Shown here in pieces: positions 10,077 to 18,550 of a stretch of DNA of 24,544 nucleotides; position 1 is the stretch's first letter, and the number at the start of each line of letters is the position of its first letter. The stretch is from Daldinia sp. FL1419. Lineage: Eukaryota; Ascomycota; Sordariomycetes; Xylariales; Hypoxylaceae. The stretch is from NCBI GenBank assembly GCA_025201765.1, contig MU623630.1, positions 1-24,544 of the forward strand, in the 5' to 3' direction. The translations under genes were made by a program, and so were the position numbers. A model generated the notes under the pieces. That model saw only the letters and a list, made by a program, of their open reading frames with translations. It was not told the DNA's origin and did not search any database.

Positions 10077-10501
10077 ACGTGCCCCACAAGTCAGCCGGTC
10101 AAACTAGTCAACCGGTCAGCAAAAATACATACAAAATACGTCTGTGCATAAACGTGCGTTTTATTTGAAAAAAATTGTATCAAAATTTGGTTTGAAGATT
10201 TAGAATCCTCTTAGAATACTAATAATTATAATATTTTTTGAAAATTTTATACAAATTTATTCAATTAAATACCCAAAAAGTGGGCCTGAAATATTCAATA
10301 TCTTAATTATCTTCCTTTATATGCACCGGGGATTTTTTTCAATTTTTTTATAAATTCAGATATATATAACATAAAATATATCAAAATTTGAAAAAATAAA
10401 ATCAAGAATTCGTAAAGTTAGTATTTTCGAATTTCTTGAATTTCCGGTTATATTTCGGCTGACCGGTTGACTAGTTTGACCGGCTGACTTGTGGGGTACG
10501 T
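10077..10501. mobile_element. 425 bp MITE with 44 bp terminal inverted repeats
   Basis: The left TIR (10077-10120) begins ACGTGCCCCACAAGTCAGCC, and the right TIR (10458-10501) is its reverse complement with one difference in 44 (base 5, G against A). TA is duplicated on both sides (10075-10076 and 10502-10503), as for Tc1/mariner-type elements. The TIRs carry four GTCA words spaced 8-9 bases apart. The 337 bp interior is AT-rich, with no transposase ORF, so the element is non-autonomous. Unlike its neighbours it keeps most CpA sites in its TIRs; the single TIR difference fits a CpA to TpA change at 10497. Confidence 0.9.
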
Positions 10502-10503
10502 TA

Positions 10504-10900
10504 TTGAACTGGGGTAGAGTGATTATGTAATAGGAGCTACCCTGAAGGACCTTGTTAGCCCCCCCTATAAGGTTTACATATGTACTTTTGGATATAAATA
10601 AGCCTTCAATAATTATTTTCTTGCCTAATCAGTTGAAATTCTATATAATTCTTTAAAGATTGCTTTTATAGAGTCTTTATATAAAAATATATATTTTCAA
10701 TCTTTTTTTCAAAGATATCTTCCTAAAATACGCTACCATTAGCAAGTAGTTACATATATTTGTTTCTTTATTTGATCAGTTTATTCTCCTCTTTAAAATA
10801 TAAAGACTTTATATCTTCTGGCTTATATAGCCTCTGGTTTATTATGGGTTAATTGAAGTACAGGGCATATCCTGCAAGAACTATCAGAATTCCTATTTAT
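10504..10900 (+). mobile_element. TTGAA element, full-length copy
   Basis: A 397 bp plus copy starting TTGAACTGGGGTAGAGTGAT. It has seven Cs near 10560, a TATA-like GGATATAAATAAGCC near 10580, the TTATGGGTTAATTGAAGTAC module, and the terminus ATTTAT in place of ATTCAA. TA precedes it (shared with the MITE's right flank) and follows it (10901-10902). No coding capacity. Confidence 0.8.
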
Positions 10901-11515
10901 TATTAATTATTTTATTAATTTGTAGAATAATATCCATAAAGTTTTAGTATAATAATTGGACTTTATCTTAATAAGAGATCTTATTTGAAAACTTAAAGAC
11001 TGTGTCAGCCCTTGGGGTAACCTCCAGTTTATTTCTTATTTACCAAATTAATAACCTTATATATCTATATCTTAAAATGCCTAAAGTTTTTTCAGAATTA
11101 GGTGTGTTTTTATTGATAAAATATTTTTTAAAAATATATAAAGATGATTAAAGAAAATTTATTAATAAATGAAATATGAAGGTTTATCTATGTCTTTCTT
11201 ATTTCATTAGTTGCGCCACAATCTTAACTGACCAATCAATTCCCAGAGAAATCCCCCGCAATTTTGGACATTTTTAGTTATTGTACAATAACCTCCAATT
11301 AGAAATATATGTAATATATTTTGAAAAATTATAAATTTAATTAAATTTTAAATAATATTAATTATTAATATTTTTAAGTGGTTTTTGAATTAATATAATG
11401 AATTAAAATGGTTTTGAATTTTGATGTACCTCGTGTGTACATTTGTGGCTTTCCATGATATACAATTTTTTCGAATTTATATCAATAAATTCCTTAGAAA
11501 TTGTTTAATTAGGAT
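10901..11515. other. AT-rich spacer with a 56 bp sequence shared with 23864-23918
   Basis: At 10973-11028 lies a segment containing TGTCAGCCCTTGGGGTAACC that recurs at 23864-23918 with transitions only. A less AT-rich patch at 11209-11290 (TTGCGCCACAATC, CCCAGAGAAATCCCCCGC) has no match elsewhere in the window and no ORF. Both look like remains of further elements that I cannot identify. Confidence 0.5.
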
Positions 11516-14010
11516 ATTAAATAAGAGTTCTAATAATTAAATATAAGGTAATTATATCTTATTAAAAGTAAATATTTAAATGATTAAATAAAAGGTTAAT
11601 AAAAGTAATTATTAATAATGGTAATGCATGTTTAAGATGTTATATTCAATAAGAGGATAAGAGAGGTGTATATTATTATATAAAGTTTTATAAGAAAAAT
11701 TAATAATTTTATTTTTGAGAGTTTGATTTGATTAAATAAGAATTAATTTTTAAGAATTTATATATTAAATAGGAATTTTAATAATTATTTAAATATAAAG
11801 TGATTATATTTTAAAAAAGGTATTAAAATAATTAAATAAAAGAATTAATAAGGGTAATTACTAACAATGGTAATGTATTTAAAAGGTAGAAAAAATAATA
11901 TATTCAATAACAAAACAAATTTATTAATTATTGTAAAAATTATAAAAGAAAGTGATAATTTTATAAAATTTTATTTGATTAGATAAAAATTAATTCTTAA
12001 GGACTTATATATTAAATAGAACCTTTAATTTAAGGTTAATATTGAATAGGAGTTCTAATAGTTCTTGCAGAATATTCCCTGCATTTTAATTATACCATAA
12101 TAAATTATATTCTGATAATAGTAGATATTAAAATAATTAAATAAAAAGTTAATAGAGGTAATTAATGGTAATAGTAATGTATGTTTAAAAGGTTATATTT
12201 AATAAAAGGATTGAAGGCGTATATATTTGTATAAAGTTTTATAAAAATGATTCTTAAAGAATTATGATGAGTTTGAGCTGATTAGATAAGAAAATAATTC
12301 TTAAAGGTTTATTTATGTTCCAAAAAGTTTATGGAGACTTTAGAAGGGTTTGTTCTATGGAGGTTAATAGGGTTTTGTAAGGTAGCTTTAGTTATGTAAT
12401 TATATTACCCTAGTTTATTATGATGGAAAATTTGATTTGTTTAGGTAAGAATTAATTTTTAAGGGTTTATATTGAATAGGAATTCTAATTATTGAAGAAA
12501 AGTTCTAATAGTTCTTGTAGGATATACCTTATCTTATATTTTAGTTTTTTTATAGTAAATTATTTCTTAAGGAAGGTATTAAAGTAATTAAATAAAAGGT
12601 TAATAGAAGTAATTGTTAGTAATGGTAGTTAGTGTTTAAAAAATAAAATAAATAATATATTTAATAAGAGATAAGAAAGTTGTAAATTATTATAAAAAGG
12701 TATATAAAAGGTAATATTTGAAGAATTTAATTTAATTAGATAAGAATTAATTTTTAAGGGTTTATATATATTTAGAAAAAGTTTATAAAGATTATAGAAA
12801 AAGTTGTTCCTTAAAAACTAATAAGTTCCAATAAAATAAAAGATATAAAGTGATTATATTGTAAAAAAAATATTAAAATAATTAAATAGAAGGGTTAATA
12901 AAGGTAATTGTTAATAATGGTAATATAAATTAAAGGTTAAATAGATAATAAAAGGATTAAAAAGTATATATATTTGTATAAAAATCTATAAGAAAAGTGA
13001 TGATTCTATATTTAAGAATTTAAGTTGATTAGATAAGAAAGTTGTATATTATTGTAAGAAATTATATGAAAAATGATATTTTAAAGAACTTAATTTCTAT
13101 ATAAAAAATTTAATTTTTGAGGATTTGATTTAATTAAATAAAAATTAATTCTTAAGGGTTTATATTGAATAAGAACTCTAATAGTTCTTGTAGGATATGC
13201 CTTAACCCTATATTTTTATTGTACGAAATTCTATGGTTTTAAAAATTGATAATTTTATGCTTAAAAACTTAAATTGATCAGATAGGAAAATAATTTTTGG
13301 AAATTTATATATGTTGAATATGGGCTTTAATTGAATAAGAGTTTTAATTGAATAGGAATTTTAATAATTTTTGTAGGATATGCCCTACATTTTATTGTAC
13401 AAATTTTTATAGAAAAATTAATAATTAGGTATATTTTAATTTAAATTGATTAAATAAGAAAATAATTTTTAAAAGTTTATTTATATTGAATAGGAGTTTT
13501 AATAGCTCTTGTAGGATATGTTTTAATTTTATATTTTTATTGTATAAAATTTTATAGAAAATTAATGATTTGGTGTTTGAGAATGTAAGTTAATTAAATA
13601 AGAATTAATATTTAAAGGTTTATATATTAAATATAAGTTTTAATTAAATAAGAACTTTAATCATTTTTGTAGGATATACCTTAACCCTATATTTTTATTA
13701 TATAAAACTTTATAATTTTAAAAATTAATAATTTTATACTTGAGAACTTAAATTGATTAAATAAGAAAATAATTTTTAAAAATTTATTTACGTATTAAAA
13801 AGTGTTAGATTAGTAAATTTTATTTTAACTTTATTATCTCAATTTATTATTATAAAAAAATTAATAATTTTATGTTTAAGAATTTAAATTAATTAAATAG
13901 GAAAACAATTTCTAAGGACCTATTTATGTTTTAAAAAGCTTGTAGAAACCTTAGAAGGGTTGGTTCTATGGAGGCTAATAAAATCTTATAGTTTCAATTA
14001 TGTAATTATA
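11516..14010 (-). repeat. Tandem array 1 of TTGAA-element derivatives
   Basis: A head-to-tail series of minus-orientation units. Each starts with a variant of TTGAATAGGAGTTCTAATAG and GTAGGATATGCC, then jumps to the middle of the element (GTACAAAATTTTATAG, TTGATTAGATAAG, TTAAGGGTTTATATA) before restarting. The early units (11516-13164) are about 240-350 bp; from about 13165 they shorten to about 140-180 bp, with GTAGGATATG recurring near 13190, 13373, 13514 and 13669. Heavy loss of C and G is evident. One complete copy (12042-12418) is embedded. No ORFs are present. Confidence 0.75.
12042..12418 (-). mobile_element. TTGAA element, full-length copy inside array 1
   Basis: A 377 bp minus copy starting TTGAATAGGAGTTCTAATAG and ending TACCCTAGTTTAT (decayed TACCCCAGTTCAA). 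TA flanks both ends (12040-12041 and 12419-12420). Unlike the short array units it keeps the whole right-hand part, including the AGACTTTAGAAGGGTTTG region. It could be the founder of the array or a later insertion. Confidence 0.7.
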
Positions 14011-14130
14011 TTACAACCTTTTATAATTATCTTCCTTCCTTTTAAAAAAAAAACTTTATATAATTGGGGTAATTTAATTATAAAAATAATTAAAAAAGAA
14101 ATTTAATTAAAAATATAAAAATAATTTTAT
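13854..14130 (-). repeat. Array-end module, copy 1
   Basis: The last, longer unit of array 1. It runs through GAAACCTTAGAAGGGTTG, a poly-A tract and TATAATTGGGGTAATTTAAT into AAAAAAGAAATTTAATTAA. The same order occurs at 23505-23810, at the end of array 2. The shared sequence extends past the TTGAA element itself, so the two arrays are related by duplication including their flank. Confidence 0.7.
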
Positions 14131-15720
14131 TTATTAATAAATATTAAATTAATAATTATAGAATAAGATTGATTGGTTTTGAAAATCAAATTGGTTGTGA
14201 AGTAACCAGTACAAAAAAACTAGTAAGTTAATGGTTTAAATATATTTAATTATTTTAATAAGATTTATTTATATATATAATAATTTATAATTTTATTTAA
14301 TAGTTTTCCCTTTTTAAAAATTATGATTATTTGTTTGAATTAATTAATAGAAATGGTTAATATTATTTATATTGTAACATAATTGGTATTAATAAATGTT
14401 TTGGGTATTTTGTAAAAGGTTAAAGAATTGTTGCAGCTTATTGAGGTATTTGTGGAACTTGTTGAGGTATTTATAGAGTTGTTTATTATATTTAATGAAT
14501 TAGTATTTTATTTATTTATTTATTTATATATTACTACTCCAATTTACCTAAGTTATATTATAGGTATCCAAACCATTTTTTAATATTTGTTCCAAACAAG
14601 AACTATACTCCAAAAAAAACTCTGCCCATTATTTATCCAAATAAATTATATTACTATAATTTTAATTATTCTTTATATTTTTATTAAAATCTATTATTTA
14701 ATAAAAATAATTAAATTTAAATATAAAAGAACTTTTAATATATTATAATATTTAAATTCTATAAAATAATATAATATTAATTTAAATATAAAATAATAAT
14801 AAAACTTAAAATAATTTCATTATTTTTTCAATAAATATTAAAAATATTAATATATTATAAAGAAATTATTTCAGGAAAAAGCCAAGGTATATACAATTTA
14901 TATAAAATATAAATATATATAAATAATTATTATCCATTTTTACATTTATAATTTTCTTTTTAATATTATAATATTATATTTATTTGTCAAAATAATTCAA
15001 AATAATATTATTAATTTATAATCCTTCCTAATTAAACTTAATCCTCTTTATATACCTTGTTTATATTCCACAATGCTATAATATAATACCATTATACCTA
15101 TTATATTCACAATCTAATATTACCTTAAAACCCTATTTCATTCTTATATATATATTATATTAAATAAAACAAAAATTACATATTTATCAATATTTTATTA
15201 CCTTCCCAATCTTATCCTATTATTAAATCTTTTTTAATATTTTAATTCCTTAATTAAAAATTATTATAATATTTTAAATTTAATTTAATATTTTAATATT
15301 ATATTATATTAAAATTATGATCTTAATATAATTACATATTATAAAAATAATTTATTTATTAAAAATAAAAAGCCTCATAAAGAATATAATTATATCTTTC
15401 TAATACAATTCTAAGAATCAATTATTAAAACTATATTTGAACTTCTGTAAGATTTTTAAATCTTTAATAATATTTAATAATTATTTTTATTATATTTAAT
15501 CCCTTACTTATTAAATCCATAATTCTTATATATTTAAATAACTTTTAAAAAAATTACTGATTTTGATATTATTAATATTATAATTATTTTGAAATAAAAT
15601 CTTTTATTATACTTATTTTATTAATATTAATTAATTATAATATAAAATTTATAATCAAATAAATTTTAAAAAGAAATATATATATATTTATTATATGACA
15701 ATATTATAAACTTAATTAAG
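14131..15720. other. AT-rich DNA with a short 21 bp tandem repeat
   Basis: Almost featureless AT-rich sequence. Two adjacent 21-mers (14437-14457 and 14458-14478) read CTTATTGAGGTATTTGTGGA and CTTGTTGAGGTATTTATAGA, with a decayed third at 14479-14499. In one frame they spell L-I/V-E-V-F-V/I-E heptads, but there is no ATG and the frame is short. Nothing else is recognised up to the sharp base-composition change at about 15721. Confidence 0.5.
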
Positions 15721-15857
15721 CAAGACCCCCTCCTCTAACGTACTTAAATGTATCTTTACATATATATCTTGCCTACCCACCTCTCTACCACTCAAATAGC
15801 ACCACGACTTTATGCAGCTCACCCTGGTTCTTCATCCATATCCTCTCAAGAAATCAA

Positions 15858-15992
15858 ATGAAAAGCAAAACAACAACATTAAGCAAGCTCTTCTCCGGTT
15901 CGAACCACATGTCCCGCCTACGCGCCGACAAATCATCATATTTGTCTAGTTCCAACGCAGGGAATCACATCCATTACTTACGAGAACATTAA
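15858..15992 (+). other. Upstream ORF, 44 codons
   Basis: ATG at 15858 opens 44 codons ending in TAA, beginning MKSKTTTLSKLFSGS. It is rich in Ser, Lys and Arg, with composition like the island and not like the AT-rich flanks. It is in a different frame from the main ORF and ends before it. It may be a translated uORF, an exon of an unmodelled transcript, or chance. I do not recognise it. Confidence 0.3.
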
Positions 15993-16038
15993 ACACTTCT
16001 TGTTGGCTGCCACAACATATCGCCTAATACTACGCCTA

Positions 16039-16113
16039 ATGCTACTGGCAATCAGCCCAGCTACTGATTTGTCAAGTGCGTCTGGCTCCTTGAACTCGTT
16101 TGGCGAGTTCTAA
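16039..16113 (+). other. Upstream ORF, 24 codons
   Basis: ATG at 16039 opens MLLAISPATDLSSASGS and ends at TAA 16111-16113, 64 bases before the main ATG. If the transcript starts upstream of it, scanning ribosomes would meet it before the main start. There is no evidence for translation beyond an open frame. Confidence 0.25.
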
Positions 16114-16177
16114 GCACTTCAAACACCTCCCCAGCGTACATATCTTGTATATACACTGAGTCTGCGCCTTACAGAAC

Positions 16178-17671
16178 ATGGCAGATACATCATATTCTTC
16201 AACCCACCCGCCTCCTCAACCTCGTAGTAACTCCCCTCCTCATCCACAGACTAGTACCAACACCAGTAGTACTCCATACGATAGCAATTTCCGTCGTCGT
16301 TCACTACCCTCCGTCTTCCCCCTTCTCTTCCCTAAAATTACCTCGTCCACCTTTCTCGTACCGAGCACTGCCGAAGGAAGACCAATCCCTCTCGACGACT
16401 CTACTGCCGCTCATCGTACTGCTGCTCTACGCCAACTAAGTCGCTCTCAACCATCTTCACAGCAGCGCCATTCTAGAACGACCCCCCCCACCAGTGTAAA
16501 AAGGTCAGGAGCCGGAACTTATTCCCAGCCCGTCGTAGTTCGTACATATCCGGGAGCGTCGTCATCATCGACACTCAAGGGCCCAGTATCCGTTTCTAGT
16601 GTTTCGCCTTCAGCAAATCTATCGTCTCAGCAGATTAGACGGAATACCACAATGAAGGACAAGAGTCGTCGTAAGGGAACCGAAAAAAGACGCTCAGTTG
16701 ATGCCAAGCTACCGCCCCTTGAGTCTTTTACCTTTAAGAGTATTATAGCAGATATACAGCAGGATGTTGGTGCAGATCTTGAGCGAATAGCAGAGATTTG
16801 CGCACACACGAAATACTCTCTTAGCAATCAGTATGAAGTCCATATCGCCCCTCAAGGATCAGGGTCGGGATTTTTAGGACCCCAATCTCCGTCTTCCTTG
16901 AGACATCATGCTGCCATAGGGCCCACGCTACAAACAGTATCGAGCGATAATGAACATACAAGCTCTATGCAGAGAAAAAGGAGGGGCACTGCTCGACGAA
17001 GAAATACCGCTTATGGTACTCTAGAGACGATTATGAGCTCAAGCAGGTCTTCGGACGAGGACAGAAGTAATAAAAAGCCGGCCGCTGAAATTATAGAGGA
17101 AGTAAGTCGTACTACTACAGGTACCAACGATGAAAGCACTAGTGCAAACAGTACGGAGGCCCAGGCCAGCAGCGAACAGCAAGATGACCAACAGGGATCT
17201 CTTTCGTCGAAGCCGGTCTTGTTCGCAACAGCCATTATCGACAAGTCTCGAAGCCAGGCACAGGGCAGTGCCGCTTCCCAAGTTGCCCCGGGGGTGGTTT
17301 TACTGAGCGGTCCCGCAGAGCCACAGACATCACAGAATCATCTCGAAACCAAGACATCACCTGTTGGGTCCAATAGACGGTATTGTACACGAGAGCCTCT
17401 AACGAGGGTTCCGCAAGCAGTTGCATCAAAATCAATAGCCGCCGCAAATATAACTACACCCGAAGAGCCTAGGAGTCAATTGGGCCTCGTATCTAGTTTT
17501 AGCTCGTGGGTGCCCTGGAAAGGAGCAAAACCACTTTCTGAGGTATCCAGCGCAGATCGCGGTATATGCAGGGGCCGTTCCTCTTACGCTGAAGGGATGT
17601 TGAGGGAATTACTTAGGTCAACTGAACAAATTGGAGATGTAATAAGAAAGGACATTCACTTAATTACATAA
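16178..17671 (+). CDS. Ser/Pro-rich fungal protein of unknown function, 497 aa
   Basis: I do not recognise the family by name. Residues 1-40 are Ser/Pro/Thr-rich. Residues 66-90 (EGRPIPLDDSTAAHRTAALR) look structured. A Ser-rich linker follows. Residues 152-173 are strongly basic (RRKGTEKRR), a possible nuclear localisation signal. Residues 178-229 are the likely conserved core: an aromatic-aliphatic start (LESFTFKSII), an amphipathic helix (DVGADLERIAEICAHTKYSL) and NQYEVHIAPQG. A second basic cluster lies at 265-275 (QRKRRGTARRR), then an acidic, Gln/Ser-rich disordered stretch to about 430. A C-terminal segment (SSWVPWKG; SSYAEGMLRELLRS, 434-481) looks folded. There is no signal peptide or membrane span. 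An in-frame TGA at 16157-16159 makes this ATG the first available in the exon; its context (A at -3, G at +4) is good. No RIP-type damage is seen, so it is presumably under selection. The 3' end may be spliced (17639-17700). Confidence 0.85.
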   Translation: MADTSYSSTHPPPQPRSNSPPHPQTSTNTSSTPYDSNFRRRSLPSVFPLLFPKITSSTFLVPSTAEGRPIPLDDSTAAHRTAALRQLSRSQPSSQQRHSRTTPPTSVKRSGAGTYSQPVVVRTYPGASSSSTLKGPVSVSSVSPSANLSSQQIRRNTTMKDKSRRKGTEKRRSVDAKLPPLESFTFKSIIADIQQDVGADLERIAEICAHTKYSLSNQYEVHIAPQGSGSGFLGPQSPSSLRHHAAIGPTLQTVSSDNEHTSSMQRKRRGTARRRNTAYGTLETIMSSSRSSDEDRSNKKPAAEIIEEVSRTTTGTNDESTSANSTEAQASSEQQDDQQGSLSSKPVLFATAIIDKSRSQAQGSAASQVAPGVVLLSGPAEPQTSQNHLETKTSPVGSNRRYCTREPLTRVPQAVASKSIAAANITTPEEPRSQLGLVSSFSSWVPWKGAKPLSEVSSADRGICRGRSSYAEGMLRELLRSTEQIGDVIRKDIHLIT

Positions 17672-17700
17672 ATGATTTATAATATTTCTTATTCTTTTAG
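17639..17700 (+). other. Possible terminal intron (62 nt) of the island gene
   Basis: GT at 17639 (GTAATAAGAA) falls exactly between codons 487 and 488. TTCTTATTCTTTTAG ends at 17700 with a pyrimidine-rich tract and AG. A possible branch site CTTAAT lies near 17659-17664. The size suits a fungal intron, and the segment is more AT-rich than the exons on both sides. The 5' site GTAATA is not the best match to the fungal GTRNGT consensus. If not spliced, the ORF simply ends at 17671. Confidence 0.35.
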
Positions 17701-17763
17701 ATATATAAAAGCAGCGCGTTGGGTTGTTGCCCCAGCCAACGGGATAGGGATGGGGGCATATAA
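17701..17763 (+). other. Possible last exon of the island gene, or its 3' UTR
   Basis: After the AT-rich 62 bases the composition becomes GC-rich again for just 60 bases, in frame and open, encoding IYKSSALGCCPSQRDRDGGI before TAA at 17761-17763, where the AT-rich repeat DNA begins. With it the protein would be 507 residues. The same stretch contains a hairpin, CGTTGG/CCAACG (17717-17741), so a 3' UTR structure is the alternative. Confidence 0.35.
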
Positions 17764-17900
17764 AGGACTTGTTAATTAATAATGTCTTAAATCTTCTTAA
17801 AGTTTTTAATTATAATAAAATTATTTTAATTTTTTTAAAATTTTTTTATTATAATGAAAATATATATATAAATAATGAAAAAATGTATTTATTTAATGCC
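17764..17900. other. AT-rich junction between gene and repeat block
   Basis: Contains TGTCTTAAATCTTCTTAAAG (17784-17803), a degraded extra copy of the palindrome-bearing start of the following block (17899-17916). The repeat family therefore begins within about 30 bases of the gene's possible last stop. An open stretch at 17769-17984 is AT-rich noise. Confidence 0.4.
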
Positions 17901-18409
17901 TTAAATTTTCTTAAGGTTTTATATTGGAAGATTATTAACATAGATAGAGAAAAAATAACTTTATTAAATATATCAACCCTTTAAATTAACCTTATAATTT
18001 TTAAATTTTAAATAATATTATATATTTAATTTTTTTAAAATTTTAAATAATATTATATATTTAATTTTTTTTAAATTTTATTAATTTTCTTTATTTAATT
18101 AGGATATCAAAATATTTTTTTAAATTAAAAAATCTTGGATTTTAAGGATTTTATAAATTATTTATAGTTTATTAATCAAATATATGAACTTTTTTCTGAT
18201 TGGCCAGCCATATCTGCCTTTTCTAATTGGTTAATCTTATAGTTAGTCACATTTTAACTGATCAGCCCAGTTTTATCAACCTTATACCCAATCATATCCT
18301 AATTGATCAAGCATATCTTAATTAACCACTAACCTTTTCTAATTACCTAACTTCATAAGCCTTTTATTCAACCATCTCCTAATTAATTAATTTTATATTA
18401 AATTATATA
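17901..18409 (+). repeat. Repeat block with minisatellite, uninterrupted copy
   Basis: Collinear with 2062-2521 joined to 8120-8160. Shared landmarks are the CCTTAAATTTTCTTAAGG palindrome (one base off perfect), TTTTATATTGGAAGATTATT, CTTTTTTCTGATTGGCCAGCC and the decayed minisatellite (18190-18409). Differences from the other copy are mostly C-to-T and G-to-A. At the point where the other copy carries the gypsy element, this one reads ATTCAACCATCTCC with a single CAAC. It is the unoccupied site. Confidence 0.8.
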
Positions 18410-18550
18410 TTAAATTAAAATAATGTAATTATATAATTAAAGTTACCTTAATTTCCATAAAATAACCTCTTCTAAGGTCTCTACATGTTTTTTTTAGATA
18501 TAAATAGGCCTTCAAAAGTTATTTCTTATCTAATCAACATATTATTGCTT
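18410..18550 (+). mobile_element. TTGAA element, truncated and heavily decayed copy
   Basis: The start TTAAATTAAAATAATGTAAT is TTGAACTGGGGTAGTGTAAT after transitions, preceded by TA (18408-18409). It keeps TTTTTTAGATATAAATAGGCC and TCTTATCTAATCAA, then fades near 18545. It occupies the same place relative to the repeat block as the 8161 copy, so block and element were duplicated together. Confidence 0.7.

Larger units (their letters stand above)
15721..16177 (+). promoter_or_regulatory. 5' region of the island gene (promoter and leader)
   Basis: At about 15721 the AT-rich sequence gives way abruptly to balanced composition with pyrimidine-rich tracts (CAAGACCCCCTCCTCTAACG, CCTACCCACCTCTCTACC), as found in many fungal promoters and leaders. 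A TATA-like TATATATCTTG lies near 15761, and CTTGTATATACACTGAG near 16144 is close to the start codon. A short inverted repeat AACTCG-TTTGG-CGAGTT lies at about 16092-16109. The transcription start cannot be fixed from sequence alone. The leader contains two upstream ORFs. Confidence 0.5.

Noticed and set aside
8161..10900. Centromere core or telomere-associated sequence
   Set aside because: Repeat clusters like this occur there, but no telomere repeats or centromere-specific evidence exists in the window; position on the chromosome cannot be told.
15896..15912. GGTTCGAACC, resembling a tRNA B box
   Set aside because: No A box, acceptor stem or cloverleaf can be drawn around it; it lies inside the leader uORF.
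16627..17447. Minus-strand ORFs of 66-80 codons inside the gene
   Set aside because: They are shadows of the 497-codon plus-strand ORF, overlap each other in different frames, and lack their own context.
17769..17984. 71-codon plus-strand ORF
   Set aside because: Low-complexity I/N/K/L/F translation overlapping the repeat block; the paralogous block at 2062 does not keep the frame.
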